Notes under the pieces: generated by a model
What the model was told of the DNA's origin: nothing
Databases searched by the model: none
What the model saw: only the letters and a program-made list of their open reading frames with translations
Program-made: the position numbers and the translations under genes
Shown: positions 53,509 to 64,000 of the stretch, piece after piece
Layout: each line of letters opens with the position of its first letter
Numbering within the stretch: the stretch's first letter is position 1
Source: Oryza sativa Japonica Group
Taxonomy: Eukaryota; Streptophyta; Magnoliopsida; Poales; Poaceae
NCBI RefSeq assembly: GCF_034140825.1
Contig: NC_089041.1
Location: forward strand, 26,983,501-27,047,500
Reading direction: 5' to 3'
DNA length: 64,000 nucleotides

Positions 53509-56500
53509 ATGGCGGAGCCGGACCTACTCGCGCCCTTCGCCGACCTCCCCTTCCCCCCCGGCGACGATTTCCCCGACTTCCCGACCCTCGGGGATGACGC
53601 CTTCGCGCTGGAGGATTTCGATCTCGACGATCTGGACTTCGACTTCGATGTGGATCTCTTCCCGCCGGATGCGCCGCCGCCGGTGACGACGTCGTCGTCG
53701 TCCTCGGCCGCCGGATCGCCGGAAGCGGGGACGTCGTCGGCCGGCGACGGGGGTTCCAAGAACGAGGAGTCCGCGGATTCGTCGTCGCCGTCGAGGAGCG
53801 GGAGTGACGGCGGCGGCGGCAAGGATGGGAAGGATGATGAGGCGAAGCGGCGCGCGCGGCTGGTGCGCAACCGGGAGAGCGCGCACCAGTCGCGGCAGAG
53901 GAAGAAGCAGTACGTGGAGGAGCTGGAGGGGAAGGTGAAGGTGATGCAGGCCACCATCGCCGACCTCACCGCCAGGATCTCCTGCGTCACGGCCGAGAAC
54001 GCCGCCCTCAAGCAGCAATTGGGTGGCGCCGCCGGTGCTGGTGCCGCCGCGCCACCGCCGCCAATGCCCATGTACCCTGCGGTTTACCCATTGCCGATGC
54101 CATGGATCCACCCAGCCTACGCAATGCGTGGCTCGCAGGTGCCGCTTGTGCCGATACCCCGGCTCAAGACGCAGCAGCCTGCGTCCACACCGGAGCCACC
54201 GGCCAAGAAGGCCCGGAAGACCAAGAAGGTTGCAGGTGTTAGCCTGCTTGGATTGCTGTTCTTGATGATGGTCTGCGGGTGTTTGGTTCCTGCGGTAAAT
54301 CGGATGTATGGTGCAGCGTACACTGGGGAAGGCGCTGCGATTGTTCCGTCACATCATGGGAGAATTCTGGCTGTTGAAGGGCCACAAAATAGTGTCTCAA
54401 ATGGTGTTGATCCGAAGGTACCTCAGAATGGAAGCGAAACGCTGCCAGCTTTGTTATATTTGCCGAGGAATGGGAAGCATGTGAAGATCAATGGAAATCT
54501 GGTTATTAAGTCCATTGTTGCGAGTGAGAAAGCCTCTTCCCGTTTGTCTAACTATGGCGAGAAGGGTTCTGGAAACCAAGGAAAGGAGGAGACTAGCTTA
54601 GCAATCCCTGGCTATGTAGCTCCGTTAGAAGCTGGAGAAGTCATGGATTCTGCTAAAGGAATGAATGAACTGATGGCTCTGGCTCCTGGAGATGGAAGCA
54701 TATACAGGGAGGATGATGGGATGCTGCCGCAGTGGTTTAGTGAAGCAATGTCAGGTAAGAATGCTGCATAATGTCGCACGCACACCCTATTTAATTTAAA
54801 TGAACAATACTGTATATGCCTTGTTGGTGTTTGTAGGACAATGTGGCACTTAGTGCGATGAATTGTTTGGAGTATAACACTTACTATCTGCTAGAGCTAG
54901 CGATCTTAATAGATGAATGTAGTGCTTATTCAGTGCTGGAAGTAGAAGATATCTGCATATATTACATGTTCTTTTGCCGTGGTAAAGTTGTAAACTTATT
55001 GTGGGTTTAGTATGCCACTCGGGTGGATGATTACCAATATACCATGATACATAGGAGGCGATCATAGACTTTTGGGTCAGTGGTTCATTGTTTAGTCACC
55101 ATTGTGAAAAGCTCAATGTTGTAGTTTTTTCCGTTGCGGTATGCTATTGGAGAAGGTACCATTGCAGCATATATAATTAACTGCTCAATGCATATATTTT
55201 GTTGACTGGAATGTTATGTTCTGAATTACTGCTAATTCTGTATATTTTATGATATTTAATTTACTATTGTACAGTATACTATTTATGTACATTAGTTTGA
55301 CGAGTAAATTGCATTGCCGGTACACGAACTTGTAAAATGCTCGTTTTGGTGCTTGAATTTGTCTGGTGCATGCGGAGGAAGGCAAAAAGGACACAACATG
55401 GCTAATCTTATTAATTTAGGGGCTCATTAGGAAATTATGTAAACATATATCTGAGAAGGTTTGCTATTAGACATACACCTCTTCAATAAAAATAGAATGG
55501 ATATAGTGATCGTAGAAAAAGATAAAAAAAACAAACAATGATATAAGGGTTAGAAATATATGAAATTCATCACTTTCATGATGAAGGATAAAGTAGAGAC
55601 CACATTTATAAATATTGCATGTCTTATGTACACTCACTACACGTATGCACGTCACATCCTAATCAACATTAGCTTCGTAAAATTAACATTGCCAAGCTAT
55701 TTTGGTCCTCATTCGCACGAACTAGACAAGTTTGTGTATCGAAACAAGCATTTCACAAGTTTATGTACTAAATTGCACCCACCTAACAAGTTTGTGTACT
55801 ACCAATGCAATTTACTCTTAGTTTGACCTTATAAACTTCCTCTGGACAAAAAGTCACTGATCGAATGAATTGATTATATCCTTAGCTGCCTCTGTATAGT
55901 TGAATTCAACCTTACATGTATAACCATCACAAGTAGGTATTTCCTTTGTTTGCTGAAATTCTTCCATTACACATGTCCTGTTTATGGACATATGGCACAA
56001 TTGAATAATATACTGGTTTTTCTAAATTGTGTAGTGAGGTAGTACTTAGATTTGTGCATATGTGAAGCACTTATTCTCTTTTTTGTTGATGGATTAGTAG
56101 AGTGATGAAACATTTGTGCCTTGTGATGTAGCTTTGACCCTAACCTTTTAATTCCTCGGCTGATAGTTGTTATAAGTAGTTTGATGACTTGGTCCTTCAT
56201 TTACTGAAGTTAACCCTGTCTATTGATTATTTTCCAGGTCCCATGTTGAACTCCGGGATGTGCACTGAAGTATTCCAATTTGATTTATCTCCAACAACAG
56301 CTGATGCAAATGGCATTGTGCCTGTCTACTCTGGGTCAGTGACTAACACGTCACAAAATTATACTGAAAATCTTCCTTCTGGCCCTGTTCAGAAGGTGAA
56401 GAACAGAAGGATTTCGTACTCAGAAGCCATCCCTTTACGAGGTTCGACATCCAATGACACGGATCATTTCAAAGCACCCCCCAAGAACCATAGTCAGAGC

Positions 56501-56698
56501 CATGCTGGTCGTAAGCCAGTTTCGTCCGTTGTAGTCTCTGTCCTGGCTGATCCAAGGGAAGCGAGCGATAGGGATGGTGAGGGGAGGATCTCCTCAAATT
56601 CTCTGTCCCGCATCTTCGTTGTCGTTCTTATAGATAGTGTAAAGTATGTAACATACTCTTGCGTCCTTCCTTTCAAAAGCCATAGCCCTCACTTGTAA
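53509..56698 (+). CDS. bZIP60: ER-membrane bZIP transcription factor (bZIP17/28 type; resembles OsbZIP60)
   Basis: Two exons: 53509-54754 and 56238-56698 (1707 nt, 568 aa). The donor TCAG|GTAAG and acceptor TTCCAG|GTCCC join ...AMS-G-PMLNSGMCTEVF. Residues 25-52 are acidic (activation region, LEDFDLDDLDFDFDVDLFPP). Basic region and leucine zipper lie at about 109-171 (RLVRNRESAHQSRQRKKQYV), with the N-x7-R signature at N121. A single membrane span lies at about 243-263 (VSLLGLLFLMMVCGCLVPAV) after a lysine-rich KKARKTKK stop. GRIL at 284-287, about 20 residues into the lumenal side, could be the S1P site, and the CGCLVP part of the span suits S2P cleavage. Several N-x-S/T sequons lie in the lumenal tail. 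Family role: released from the ER by Golgi proteases under protein-folding stress to induce chaperones. If the intron is retained, the frame ends seven codons past the donor. OsbZIP39 is the alternative identity. Confidence 0.92.
55302..55817. mobile_element. Mutator-like MITE in the bZIP intron, 516 bp, TSD TTAGTTTGAC
   Basis: An exact 10-bp duplication TTAGTTTGAC stands at 55292-55301 and 55818-55827. Ends GAGTAAATTGCATTGCCGGT and (reverse complement) GAGTAAATTGCATTGGTAGT; the inverted repeats contain several ACACRAACTTGT motifs. No coding capacity. Confidence 0.85.
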
Positions 56699-58280
56699 TG
56701 TAAGCAAGTTTTACAACGTAATCTGTAACAGAACGGATCTCCAAATGAGCTGACTTTATTGTGCGATGTTGATAGACATATAGAGCCTTTTTTTTTTCTT
56801 TTTACTGGATTACCAGTTTATTGACAGGAATGAGTGTTGGTTCCTTGTCTCTGTGCTTGTGTTTCCATGCCTTTGTGATGCATGGTCTTGTTTGGAATGC
56901 TGGGATGTCGAAATTTCTCTGAGGTTTTCGCGTTCCAAGGAGGCATAATTCATTGTTGCATCACCGCATGGCTCTCTGGTTCTTGTAGATTGCTGGCAGT
57001 TGGCAGTAAAAGGTAGTTTCTTTTTATTACTACAACATAACTTGCATGTACTCCTTTTCCTTTTGTTATCTGTCTTTCAGGTAGGTGATTTGCGTATTTT
57101 CTTGAAACAAGTGGCATTGTTTTGTTCTCATGCCATGCTACTCTTAGCAGGATGTCAGGGATATCATTTTCATGTCGATGTTTATGATCACTACCAATTG
57201 TTTGTTTCACAGATATGTCCTCACCACTTACTTTTGTTGGCTTGTTTCTGTTAGTTTTTGCTTGTACATATCGTAGACCTGTTTTCATTGATAGGAAGCA
57301 AAACCTACAGAAAATTGTTGCTTCATAAGAGGATTTAAGCATTCGCAGTTTTTTGTAATCCCGAGTCTGAATAAAGCAAAGGTAACCTTTCTACTTCCAT
57401 CATGGACTCACTTGAGGTGTGGTTAGAGAGTCTTGACCAATGCAACCCAGGCCCTAGAGCTGCTGACATTATCCATCCTGTCAAGTCCTGAATACACTTT
57501 TATCTGCTCCTTTTCATCAGAGGCCAAAAGCCTGGTTTAGTTCCCAACTTTTTCTTCAAACTTCCAACTTTTCCATCATATCAAAACTTTCCTACACACA
57601 AACTTTCAATTTTTCCGTCACATCGTTCCAATTTCAATCAAACTTCCAATTTTAACGGGTACTAAACACACGTATTACCTACATATTTTCTGTGGCTTCT
57701 CCAAAAAGAGGATCATGTTGCTTGATCTGTGTGTAGCGTGTGTTGCTCACTTGTGTGTGCTATTAAAGACACTAAACAACCATTGCGGATAGCATTAAGT
57801 TGTGATTTGACATTCCAACTGATGATTCATTGGCGCCCTCGTTACCTACTGGACTACTGTGGATCCTTCCTGTGATCATGTCCTGGTCTTTCTGATCATG
57901 CACACCTACTTGTCTTTTGTACCGGCTTACTCCGTATGAATGGATTGGTGAGATCCGTTGTTGATTGGGATTCCATCACCTAATTCGTACGTAGACCACT
58001 TTGATCTCGTCAGTGAGACCTTTGTTGATTTTGTCAGTGTTTTTGCTGGATGGAACACTCTGTTGTCGGTCAGATTATTGGAAGAAATAGCAGCGCTCCT
58101 GGTTCAGGCTGCTGTCATAGTGCTGCCTGAACTTGCAACATTTAGGCCCGGATGCAAATCGTCTGCTGGACCGCACCTGCAGTAGGTGTCACTGACATGT
58201 GGGTCCCACCTACTTCGGGCCCACTTGTAAGTGGCACCTACTGCATATGCAGTACAGCACAGGATCTCCGCACTCTTAGG
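56699..58280. other. bZIP 3' UTR and gene-free spacer
   Basis: The 3' UTR probably reaches beyond 56760. 57000-57530 and 57680-58170 hold no supported gene. 58175-58260 contains an inverted pair, CAGTAGGTGTCACTGACATG and AAGTGGCACCTACTGCATAT, forming a hairpin around GGGTCCCACCTACTTCGGGC. Confidence 0.4.
57533..57671. mobile_element. Tourist-like MITE (relative of 9533)
   Basis: TGGTTTAGTTCCCAACTTTT at the left and AACGGGTACTAAACACACG at the right, with CTTCCAACTTTTCCATCA motifs inside. Confidence 0.65.
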
Positions 58281-58455
58281 CCCCCTTTGATTTGCAAGAT
58301 AGAGAAAACATAGGATTGGAGAAAACACGTGATTTTAAATTTTGGTTTGCGTGATAGAGAAAACATAGGATTGGAGAAAACGCGTGATTTAAAATGGTAC
58401 CCTTCTCTAATCATATAGAAATGAAACCCATGCAAAAATAATAGAAGGCCCCTTA
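58281..58455. mobile_element. MITE-like repeat with an internal 51-bp tandem duplication
   Basis: Starts GGCCCCCTTTGATTTGCAAG and ends AATAATAGAAGGCCCC. GATAGAGAAAACATAGGATT followed by GGAGAAAAC(A/G)CGTGATTT occurs twice, at about 58301 and 58352. Confidence 0.6.
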
Positions 58456-58886
58456 AATGCCATAGGAAAAATGAAGAAAAATAATAAAGAAAAGGTGAGA
58501 CCTCTAGGTAATTTTCCGATTAAAATGAAATGTACAAATATAATAATATGGAAAGTTTTCTTCCTTTTCCAAGTTTAATGTAAGAAAAAATATTTTCACT
58601 AGAATTTGAATTCTATGAAAATCTTTTGCCAATCCTTAGTAGCTTCAGATCAAGCAAGTTTTGTTTAACTATAACATTTTTAGAACGGAAGGCTTATCAA
58701 TTGAATGATCAAGTAATAAATAATAAATTTGGGAAGCACCCGTGGTGACTTCATGACAACCAAGGTTCAAATCCTGATACACGAGTCAGGGTGTGCATTT
58801 GCAAGTATATGAGTGAGGTATGCGTGTTTGATGATATACACGTGCGTATATGTCTACCGTACAATAACGATAAAAAAGAGAGTAAA
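58456..58886. other. Gene-free AT-rich spacer
   Basis: No gene or defined repeat seen; possibly the worn remainder of the MITE-like repeat to its left. Confidence 0.35.
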
Positions 58887-59041
58887 GGTCTGTTCACTTT
58901 GATGCCAGGTTGCTAAAAAAAATAGCTATATTTAGTTTGCTGTCAAATTTTAATAAATATAAAAGAAAACCTACCAAAATTTTGGTAACTATACTAAAAT
59001 TTTGGCATTAAGGTTTTTTTTACATCAAAGTGAACATGCCC
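58887..59041. mobile_element. Tourist-like MITE (GGTCTGTTCACTTTGATG)
   Basis: Ends GGTCTGTTCACTTTGATG and CATCAAAGTGAACATGCCC; the AT-rich interior contains paired CCAAAATTTTGG motifs. Confidence 0.8.
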
Positions 59042-59212
59042 TATATAACAAAATCCTTCCGCGAAATTCAGTTGAACAGCATCGCCATCTCTGCACAAAA
59101 TTCAGCGAATCAGCGAGAGAAGGACCAGTTCCAACTCCGAAGTTTACGCGGTCCACAAAGACCAAGTGCACCGAAATATGTCCCCCCATGCTGACTTCGT
59201 GCTCTTCTTTTA

Positions 59213-59557
59213 GGGCCCGTTTAGTTCCCTAAAATTTTTTCTCAAAAACATCACATCGAATCTTTGGACACGTGTATGAAGCATTAAATATAGATAAATA
59301 GAAAAACTAATTGCACAGTTATAGAGAAAATCGCGAGGCAAATCTTTTAAGCCTAAGTAGTCCGTGATTAGCCATAAGTGCTACAGTAACCCACATGTGC
59401 TAATGACGGCTTAATTAGTCTCAAAAGATTCGTCTCGTGGTTTCCAGGCGAGTTCTGAAATTAGTTTTTTCATTCGTGTCCGAAAATCCCTTCCGACATC
59501 CGGTCAAACGTTTGATGTTACACCCAAAATTTTTCTTTTCCCCAACTAAACACACCC
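59213..59557. mobile_element. 345-bp MITE (GGGCCCGTTTAGTTCCC), flanked by TA
   Basis: Ends GGGCCCGTTTAGTTCCCTAA and CCCCAACTAAACACACCC. The interior AAGCCTAAGTAGTCCGTGAT and TTAATTAGTCTCAAAAGATT identifies the same family as 23015 and 35693. It lies in the distal promoter of the sulfotransferase-like gene. Confidence 0.8.
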
Positions 59558-60442
59558 TAATACTTCGTCTGCATCTTGAGTTCAAAGCTGCCTCTGTGTT
59601 AGCCCTTTGCTTAGCTACTAATCATCCCACATATTTCAAACCATTTAAAATCCAAATAGTCCTAATAACCTACTGCATTAACGTCACTACTAGAGATAGT
59701 GAGAGAAGATAACAAAGTGTGTTCTCGCTGACGAACCAAGGTGATTTCTTCTATATATATTTTGCGTTTTTATATGATTTTTTAAGTTCGTTGCTAGGTT
59801 GCATCTGCTATTTTTTTGCCCCCAATTTTTGATGGTTCTACCAATATCCGAAGCCTCAAAACCCTATCTTTGTCACTCTCCTGCTTGATTCTGCCTACGC
59901 ATCCGAATCTTGGCCGCTTTGTAAGCTGAATGTCGCCTGGGTTTTCTCGAGCGGAGTAACTGGGTTTGGATCTTTGTTCTTCTTTTGGTCGCCATTTTGG
60001 AGTTGAATCTCTTCACCGCGTCGGACTTCTTCCCTCTCCTGGGGATTCTTTGTGCCGCAAGTTCTTGGTGAGCCATTGTTTGAGCATTTCAGGGTTTTCT
60101 CGTCTGCGCCTTCCTTTCCCCCCCATTTTTGGTGCTCAATCCTGCTTGAGGTTTTTATTTTTTATTTCCCCTCTATTTAGGGTTCTTGATTTCCATCCAA
60201 TTGTTGTTTGCTGCTCTTTTTGAAGCGTTTCGGTGAACAGATTGTTGTCATTAGCACTTCGTTTGTAGGTTCACTAAGTTTCTTTTTTTTCTTGGTTTCA
60301 TTTTGCAAGTTGTTGCTAACTGCAAGAATCTGTAACTTACCAGAATGCAGTGTCACTCATCCACAAATGGTGATGCTTGTTTGCTGCGGACAACCGGAAG
60401 AAGCAGAATTCGGCCGATATAGTACCAAATTGCAATAAGAAA
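59558..60442 (+). other. Promoter and 5' leader of the sulfotransferase-like gene
   Basis: 59870-60120 is a CT-rich leader with a donor-like CTTG|GTGAGCC at 60067. An untranslated (or formerly translated) exon probably occupies about 60343-60445. It contains upstream ATGs (60345, 60367) whose frames stop before the main frame begins. Confidence 0.45.
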
Positions 60443-62521
60443 ATGGTACTGCATGATTCTAGTTTTGTATCTCTGATATCTGATAGCAACAATATTTGAT
60501 CATAGTTTTCGTATTCGCAGCATCCATATTCACTTAAAAGTTCCAAGGGAGCACCGTTTCCACCGCGACCGATTCTTGTCTTCCTCATTGCAATATTTGG
60601 ATTCTATGTATGCTACATCTCCTTTAACCAGATAACACTAGAGAATAGATCTGAGGAGAACAGTGGAGAAGTGCAGGCAGAAATTCATTGCCGAAAGCCT
60701 CATCTTCCTCATGAGGAGCTGCGTTATGTGCACTTTCCGAAACCTGAGAGTTATAGCAGGTAATTTTCCTCTAGAGTAGAATTATTATCTCTTAGTACGC
60801 CCCTGTTATGGATGTGCATTTTCTGATTCATGTTGCTTCAAATTTTCCTTCTTCCATAGGGGAGAGTGTTCCTGCAATCTGGTTCGATCCTTTGTGCTTG
60901 TATCTATGCAACGGTCGGGAAGTGGATGGTTTGAGACTTTGCTGAACAGCCACCCTAACATCAGCTCAAATGGTGAAATATTTAACAGGGTGGATAGAAG
61001 AGAGAATATCTCATCTATCTTACAGACCCTTGACAAATTGTATAATTTGGATTGGTTCACCAGTGCAGCAAAGAATGAGTGCACGGCTGCATTTGGATTG
61101 AAGTGGATGCTAAATCAGGTATATTTCAGCTTTTCTTGGTCCATGTGAATATTAGAGGGTTAGCTCTCTGTTACATTGAACTTCAGAAATCGCACACCTT
61201 TCTCTGAAACTTACCATAGTCCATAGTTACCGACAGTGTGCACTAGTCCTGTTCTTGGGCAATCCAGTTCATATAGTCTATTCGCTTGCTAAAATTTTAG
61301 AGGTATAGCTAGAATTTTTAACAGAACTACAGGGTAATATGCTTGCAATTCCCAATGATATGTTCTGGCTGCTCTTTGTAGTTGTACAACACAAACTGGT
61401 CAGCTATGATTATTGATGTTGGCATTTGTGTGTTCAATCTCATTCATCAAGCATTATTGCATGGGTAAAATTATGCCTACAACTTACAAAGTTATGCATG
61501 GCTTTGACTGCCATCATTGTGTTCTCCAGGGGTTTATGGACCATCATGATGATATAGCTAGTTATTTAAACAAGAAGGGTGTTTCCGTGATATTTCTCTT
61601 CAGGAGAAATACATTGCGCAGGCTTATCTCTGTTTTGGCTAATGATTACGACAGAGATGCGAAGCAGCTGAATGGAACCCACAAATCCCATGTACACTCA
61701 AAAGAAGAGGTTATATCCATGCAACAGTTTATGTCCTCTCCTTACTATTTTCAGTTCATATTTTTCACATTGAACATGGTTTCATACTAGGTGCACTTTT
61801 GATGAAATATGACCATAGTATATTTGAATGCATATGGGAAATATTGTATCAATATTGGAGGAATGACTATATTGCATTTGGAAGGAGCCATTTTCTCTAC
61901 ATATAAAAGGGCTCCTCCTTTCCGAACTTGTACCCTTATATTAGGTTATATTATAGAATATAGACAACTACTGGACTTCTGGTATAGATATTTTGGTGAA
62001 ACTTAAATCCTACATATTTCCATTCCAAGAGAAATGTAACATCACTATCAATCATGTTGGCAAGGAAGAAAAAAAAAATGAAATGCTTATATATTTTTTC
62101 TGAGCAGGCTGAGATATTAGCGAAATTCAAGCCGGTGCTGGATGTGTCAAATCTGATTCCAAACATCAGAAATGCCGAGAAATACATCAGAGATTGCTTG
62201 GACCACTTCAACACCACACGGCACATGATCCTCTACTACGAGGATATTGTCCGCAACAGAAATGTACTAAAACATATTCAAATGCTGTAACGAAGGATCA
62301 ATGATAACCCTCGCTTTGCTAAAATATCATCTCTATGAATGCAGGCATTGTTCCAGGTACAAGAATTCCTCGGAGTTCCGGTGAGAAAGCTGGTCAGCAG
62401 GCAGGTGAAAATTCACACTAGTCCTCTTCCAGGCCTTGTCAGGAACTGGGATGATGTGAGCAACAAACTGAATGGGACACAGTATGCTCATTTTCTTGAC
62501 GGTGCAGATTATGTCAGGTGA
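60443..62521 (+). CDS. Sulfotransferase-like type II membrane protein (nodulation-related plant family)
   Basis: Exons 60443-60445 (start codon alone), 60521-60759, 60860-61118, 61530-61709, 62108-62263, 62345-62521; all GT/AG, 1014 nt, 337 aa. One transmembrane segment near the N-terminus (about 19-38, ILVFLIAIFGFYVCYISF) suggests a Golgi type II protein. The catalytic-type domain starts with the PAPS-binding P-loop-like MQRSGSGWFETLLNSHP, then SSNGEIFNRVDRRENISSIL, FGLKWMLNQGF, the 3'-phosphate-binding-like VIFLFRRNTLRRLISVLAND, LYYEDIVRNRN and SRQVKIHTSPLPGLVRNWDD. The family is plant-conserved and NodH/sulfotransferase-like; substrates are unknown. The start is doubtful. The same frame upstream of Met1 reads CLFAADNRKKQNSADIVPNC with no ATG, while the adjacent frame supplies ATG-QCHSSTNGDAC (60345). 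A one-base difference would join them (see findings). Exons 2-6 are secure. Confidence 0.85.
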
Positions 62522-63248
62522 TCTACATGGATGTGAGCGACAGGATTTTTTTTTTCATATGGGGTTTTAGTTGCCATATGATTGATTCTTTTGGTACAAA
62601 TGAGTTGGTAAAAGAAAGGGATAACGATAAATAGATCAAGATGAGAGACCTTGTGATCAAATTGTACATGCTTTCCACTACTCATTACCTTCAGAGCTCA
62701 AATTGCAAATATATGCTCAAAATTGCTGACAGTTTTGTGATGGTTATTTTGTGATCAAAGGAATACACTATTTTGGTTCACTTGGAAGAATCCGAATTAA
62801 CGAAATTTGTAGTTTTGTTCACCTATCACCATCATTATATTACTCGGTCTATAAGCCGTAGCTCAACTAATAACTTTGCAAATGAAAGGCTAAACCACAG
62901 GAGACAGCAACAGAAATGCAGTCTCCCAGTTCCATTTTTCAGGTTTCAACACTCCAGTAGCAGTGTACACTTTCGAAATCAAATAATGTTTCCTCGCAAA
63001 AAAGAAAAAGAATTGAATAATGCATCATGCATGATTGCCTTCTAGCCTAAAAGAGGGAATAAAAAGCGGGGAATGTACCCAATAGTTAGTACACGAAAAA
63101 ATGGTCGCAGATCAACAACGGATTAATAACTCCCGTAAATTCTTGTACAAGAGCAAAAACACCACTCAAAATCATGTTTACAAGTTGTTACAGCTACAAC
63201 ATCGTTAAGGGCACCAGCTAATGGTGTGGGCATCTTGACAGTGGCAGA
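62522..63248. other. 3' regions between converging genes
   Basis: 3' UTR of the sulfotransferase-like gene (to about 62680-62760) and 3' UTR of SYF1 on the other strand. No gene in between. Confidence 0.45.
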
Positions 63249-64000
63249 TCATTGACGCCTTCGCTTAATCCTCTCAAGGGCGCCAAGCTGCTCATTCTCC
63301 TGGGCACCAGAGCTTTCCTCCTCCCTGTTCTCTGCAGCTCTCTTGCCGAGCTCTCCAAACACCGCAGCGGGAACACTCTTCTCCGCAATTTGGACATCGT
63401 CTTCCTCCTCGTCGCTCTCATCGGGCAGCTCAATGTCCTCATTGTTAGTAGCAGCAGCCTGTTGTTGCCTGCTGCTGCTCTCAGCCTGTGCCTGCACTCC
63501 AGCACTGACAAAGTTCATCATCCGGTTAGCAGGAGCAGTAGCAGTGCTTGGAGCTGGTGGAGCCGTGGAAGGTCCTGGCGCTAGTTGCCTTTCTAGGTTA
63601 GCCATCTCATCCTCAGGAACACCGGCTCGTTTCAGAGTGTCAACTGCCTCATCGAGGTTCAGCCTCTGGTCCCTCTGCATCAAGTACTCTGGGAGTATGA
63701 AATGAGTCTGCACATGAAACGAAATACATCATTTTAGTTTACTAACTCACAAGATGATCATTGATAATACCAAACTGCCTATAAGGTTGGCCCTTGTGAC
63801 ATACCTGACTGCGGCTAGCAGCCACAGTACGCTTGATGCGAAGCATCTCCCTGAATGTATCTTCGTTACCATGCTGAATCTCAAATTCATTCCATTTATT
63901 CCAAAATTCAGGATGAGAGTTTGGATCAGCATAGTTGGATGCGTGGACATAAATGGCACGGGCACGATCAATTTCTCCAAGGTTTCTTTCAAGTTCTGCA
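63249..64000 (-). CDS. SYF1: Pre-mRNA splicing factor SYF1 (XAB2), 3' exons, partial
   Basis: Two exons are visible on the minus strand: 64000-63805 (continuing beyond the window) and the last exon 63707-63249, joined by a GT/AG intron at 63804-63708. The first encodes a HAT/TPR-type repeat ([56 protein letters not shown]). The last continues [40 protein letters not shown], then an acidic, low-complexity tail ([14 protein letters not shown]) and a basic end IKRRRQ, probably nuclear-localising. SYF1/XAB2 is a scaffold of the Prp19-associated (NTC) complex in the spliceosome and in transcription-coupled repair. 217 C-terminal residues are present here. Confidence 0.92.

Overview
The window looks like nuclear DNA of a grass, most likely rice (Oryza sativa). 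The reasons are very GC-rich gene starts that grade into AT-rich introns and spacers, dense small Stowaway-like and Tourist-like MITEs, GT-AG introns, and proteins that match plant families throughout. The gene order (a CXE18-type carboxylesterase cluster, a dirigent pair, then a membrane-anchored bZIP resembling OsbZIP60) fits the long arm of rice chromosome 7. That placement comes from memory of gene content, not from a search.

Layout. 1-804 (-): 5' exons of a Mediator subunit 26 gene that runs off the left edge. 805-11.6 kb: no convincing gene; a diverged tandem triplication, many MITEs, two hAT-like repeats and a 1.38-kb Mutator-like foldback element with 10-bp target duplications. 11.9-17.4 kb (+): a SCAB1-type actin-binding protein, 12 coding exons. 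19.2-22.2 kb (-): a gamma carbonic anhydrase of mitochondrial complex I, 5 exons. 23.6-41.0 kb: five intronless alpha/beta-hydrolase carboxylesterases (one +, four -), with a decayed pair of small acidic-protein genes and two Mutator-like elements between the second and third. 41.6-45.1 kb: a decayed tandem array without genes, interrupted by a hAT-like repeat. 46.1-49.5 kb (+): two secreted dirigent proteins with near-identical core promoters. 50.2-52.6 kb (-): the mitochondrial F1-ATPase assembly chaperone ATP12. 53.5-56.7 kb (+): an ER-membrane bZIP stress factor. 60.4-62.5 kb (+): a Golgi-type sulfotransferase-like membrane protein with a puzzling 5' end. 63.2 kb to the right edge (-): the 3' exons of splicing factor SYF1/XAB2.

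Housekeeping genes flank and interleave with two locally expanded families, carboxylesterases and dirigent proteins, both typical of plant specialised metabolism and defence. Gamma-CA and ATP12 both serve mitochondrial oxidative phosphorylation. I recognised no LTR retrotransposon, endogenous virus, tRNA, rRNA or CRISPR. I see no prokaryote-style system. The most unusual items are the 90-nt in-frame intron in SCAB1, the reading-frame break at the start of the sulfotransferase-like gene, the decayed 41.6-45.1 kb array, and the TSD-bounded Mutator-like elements.
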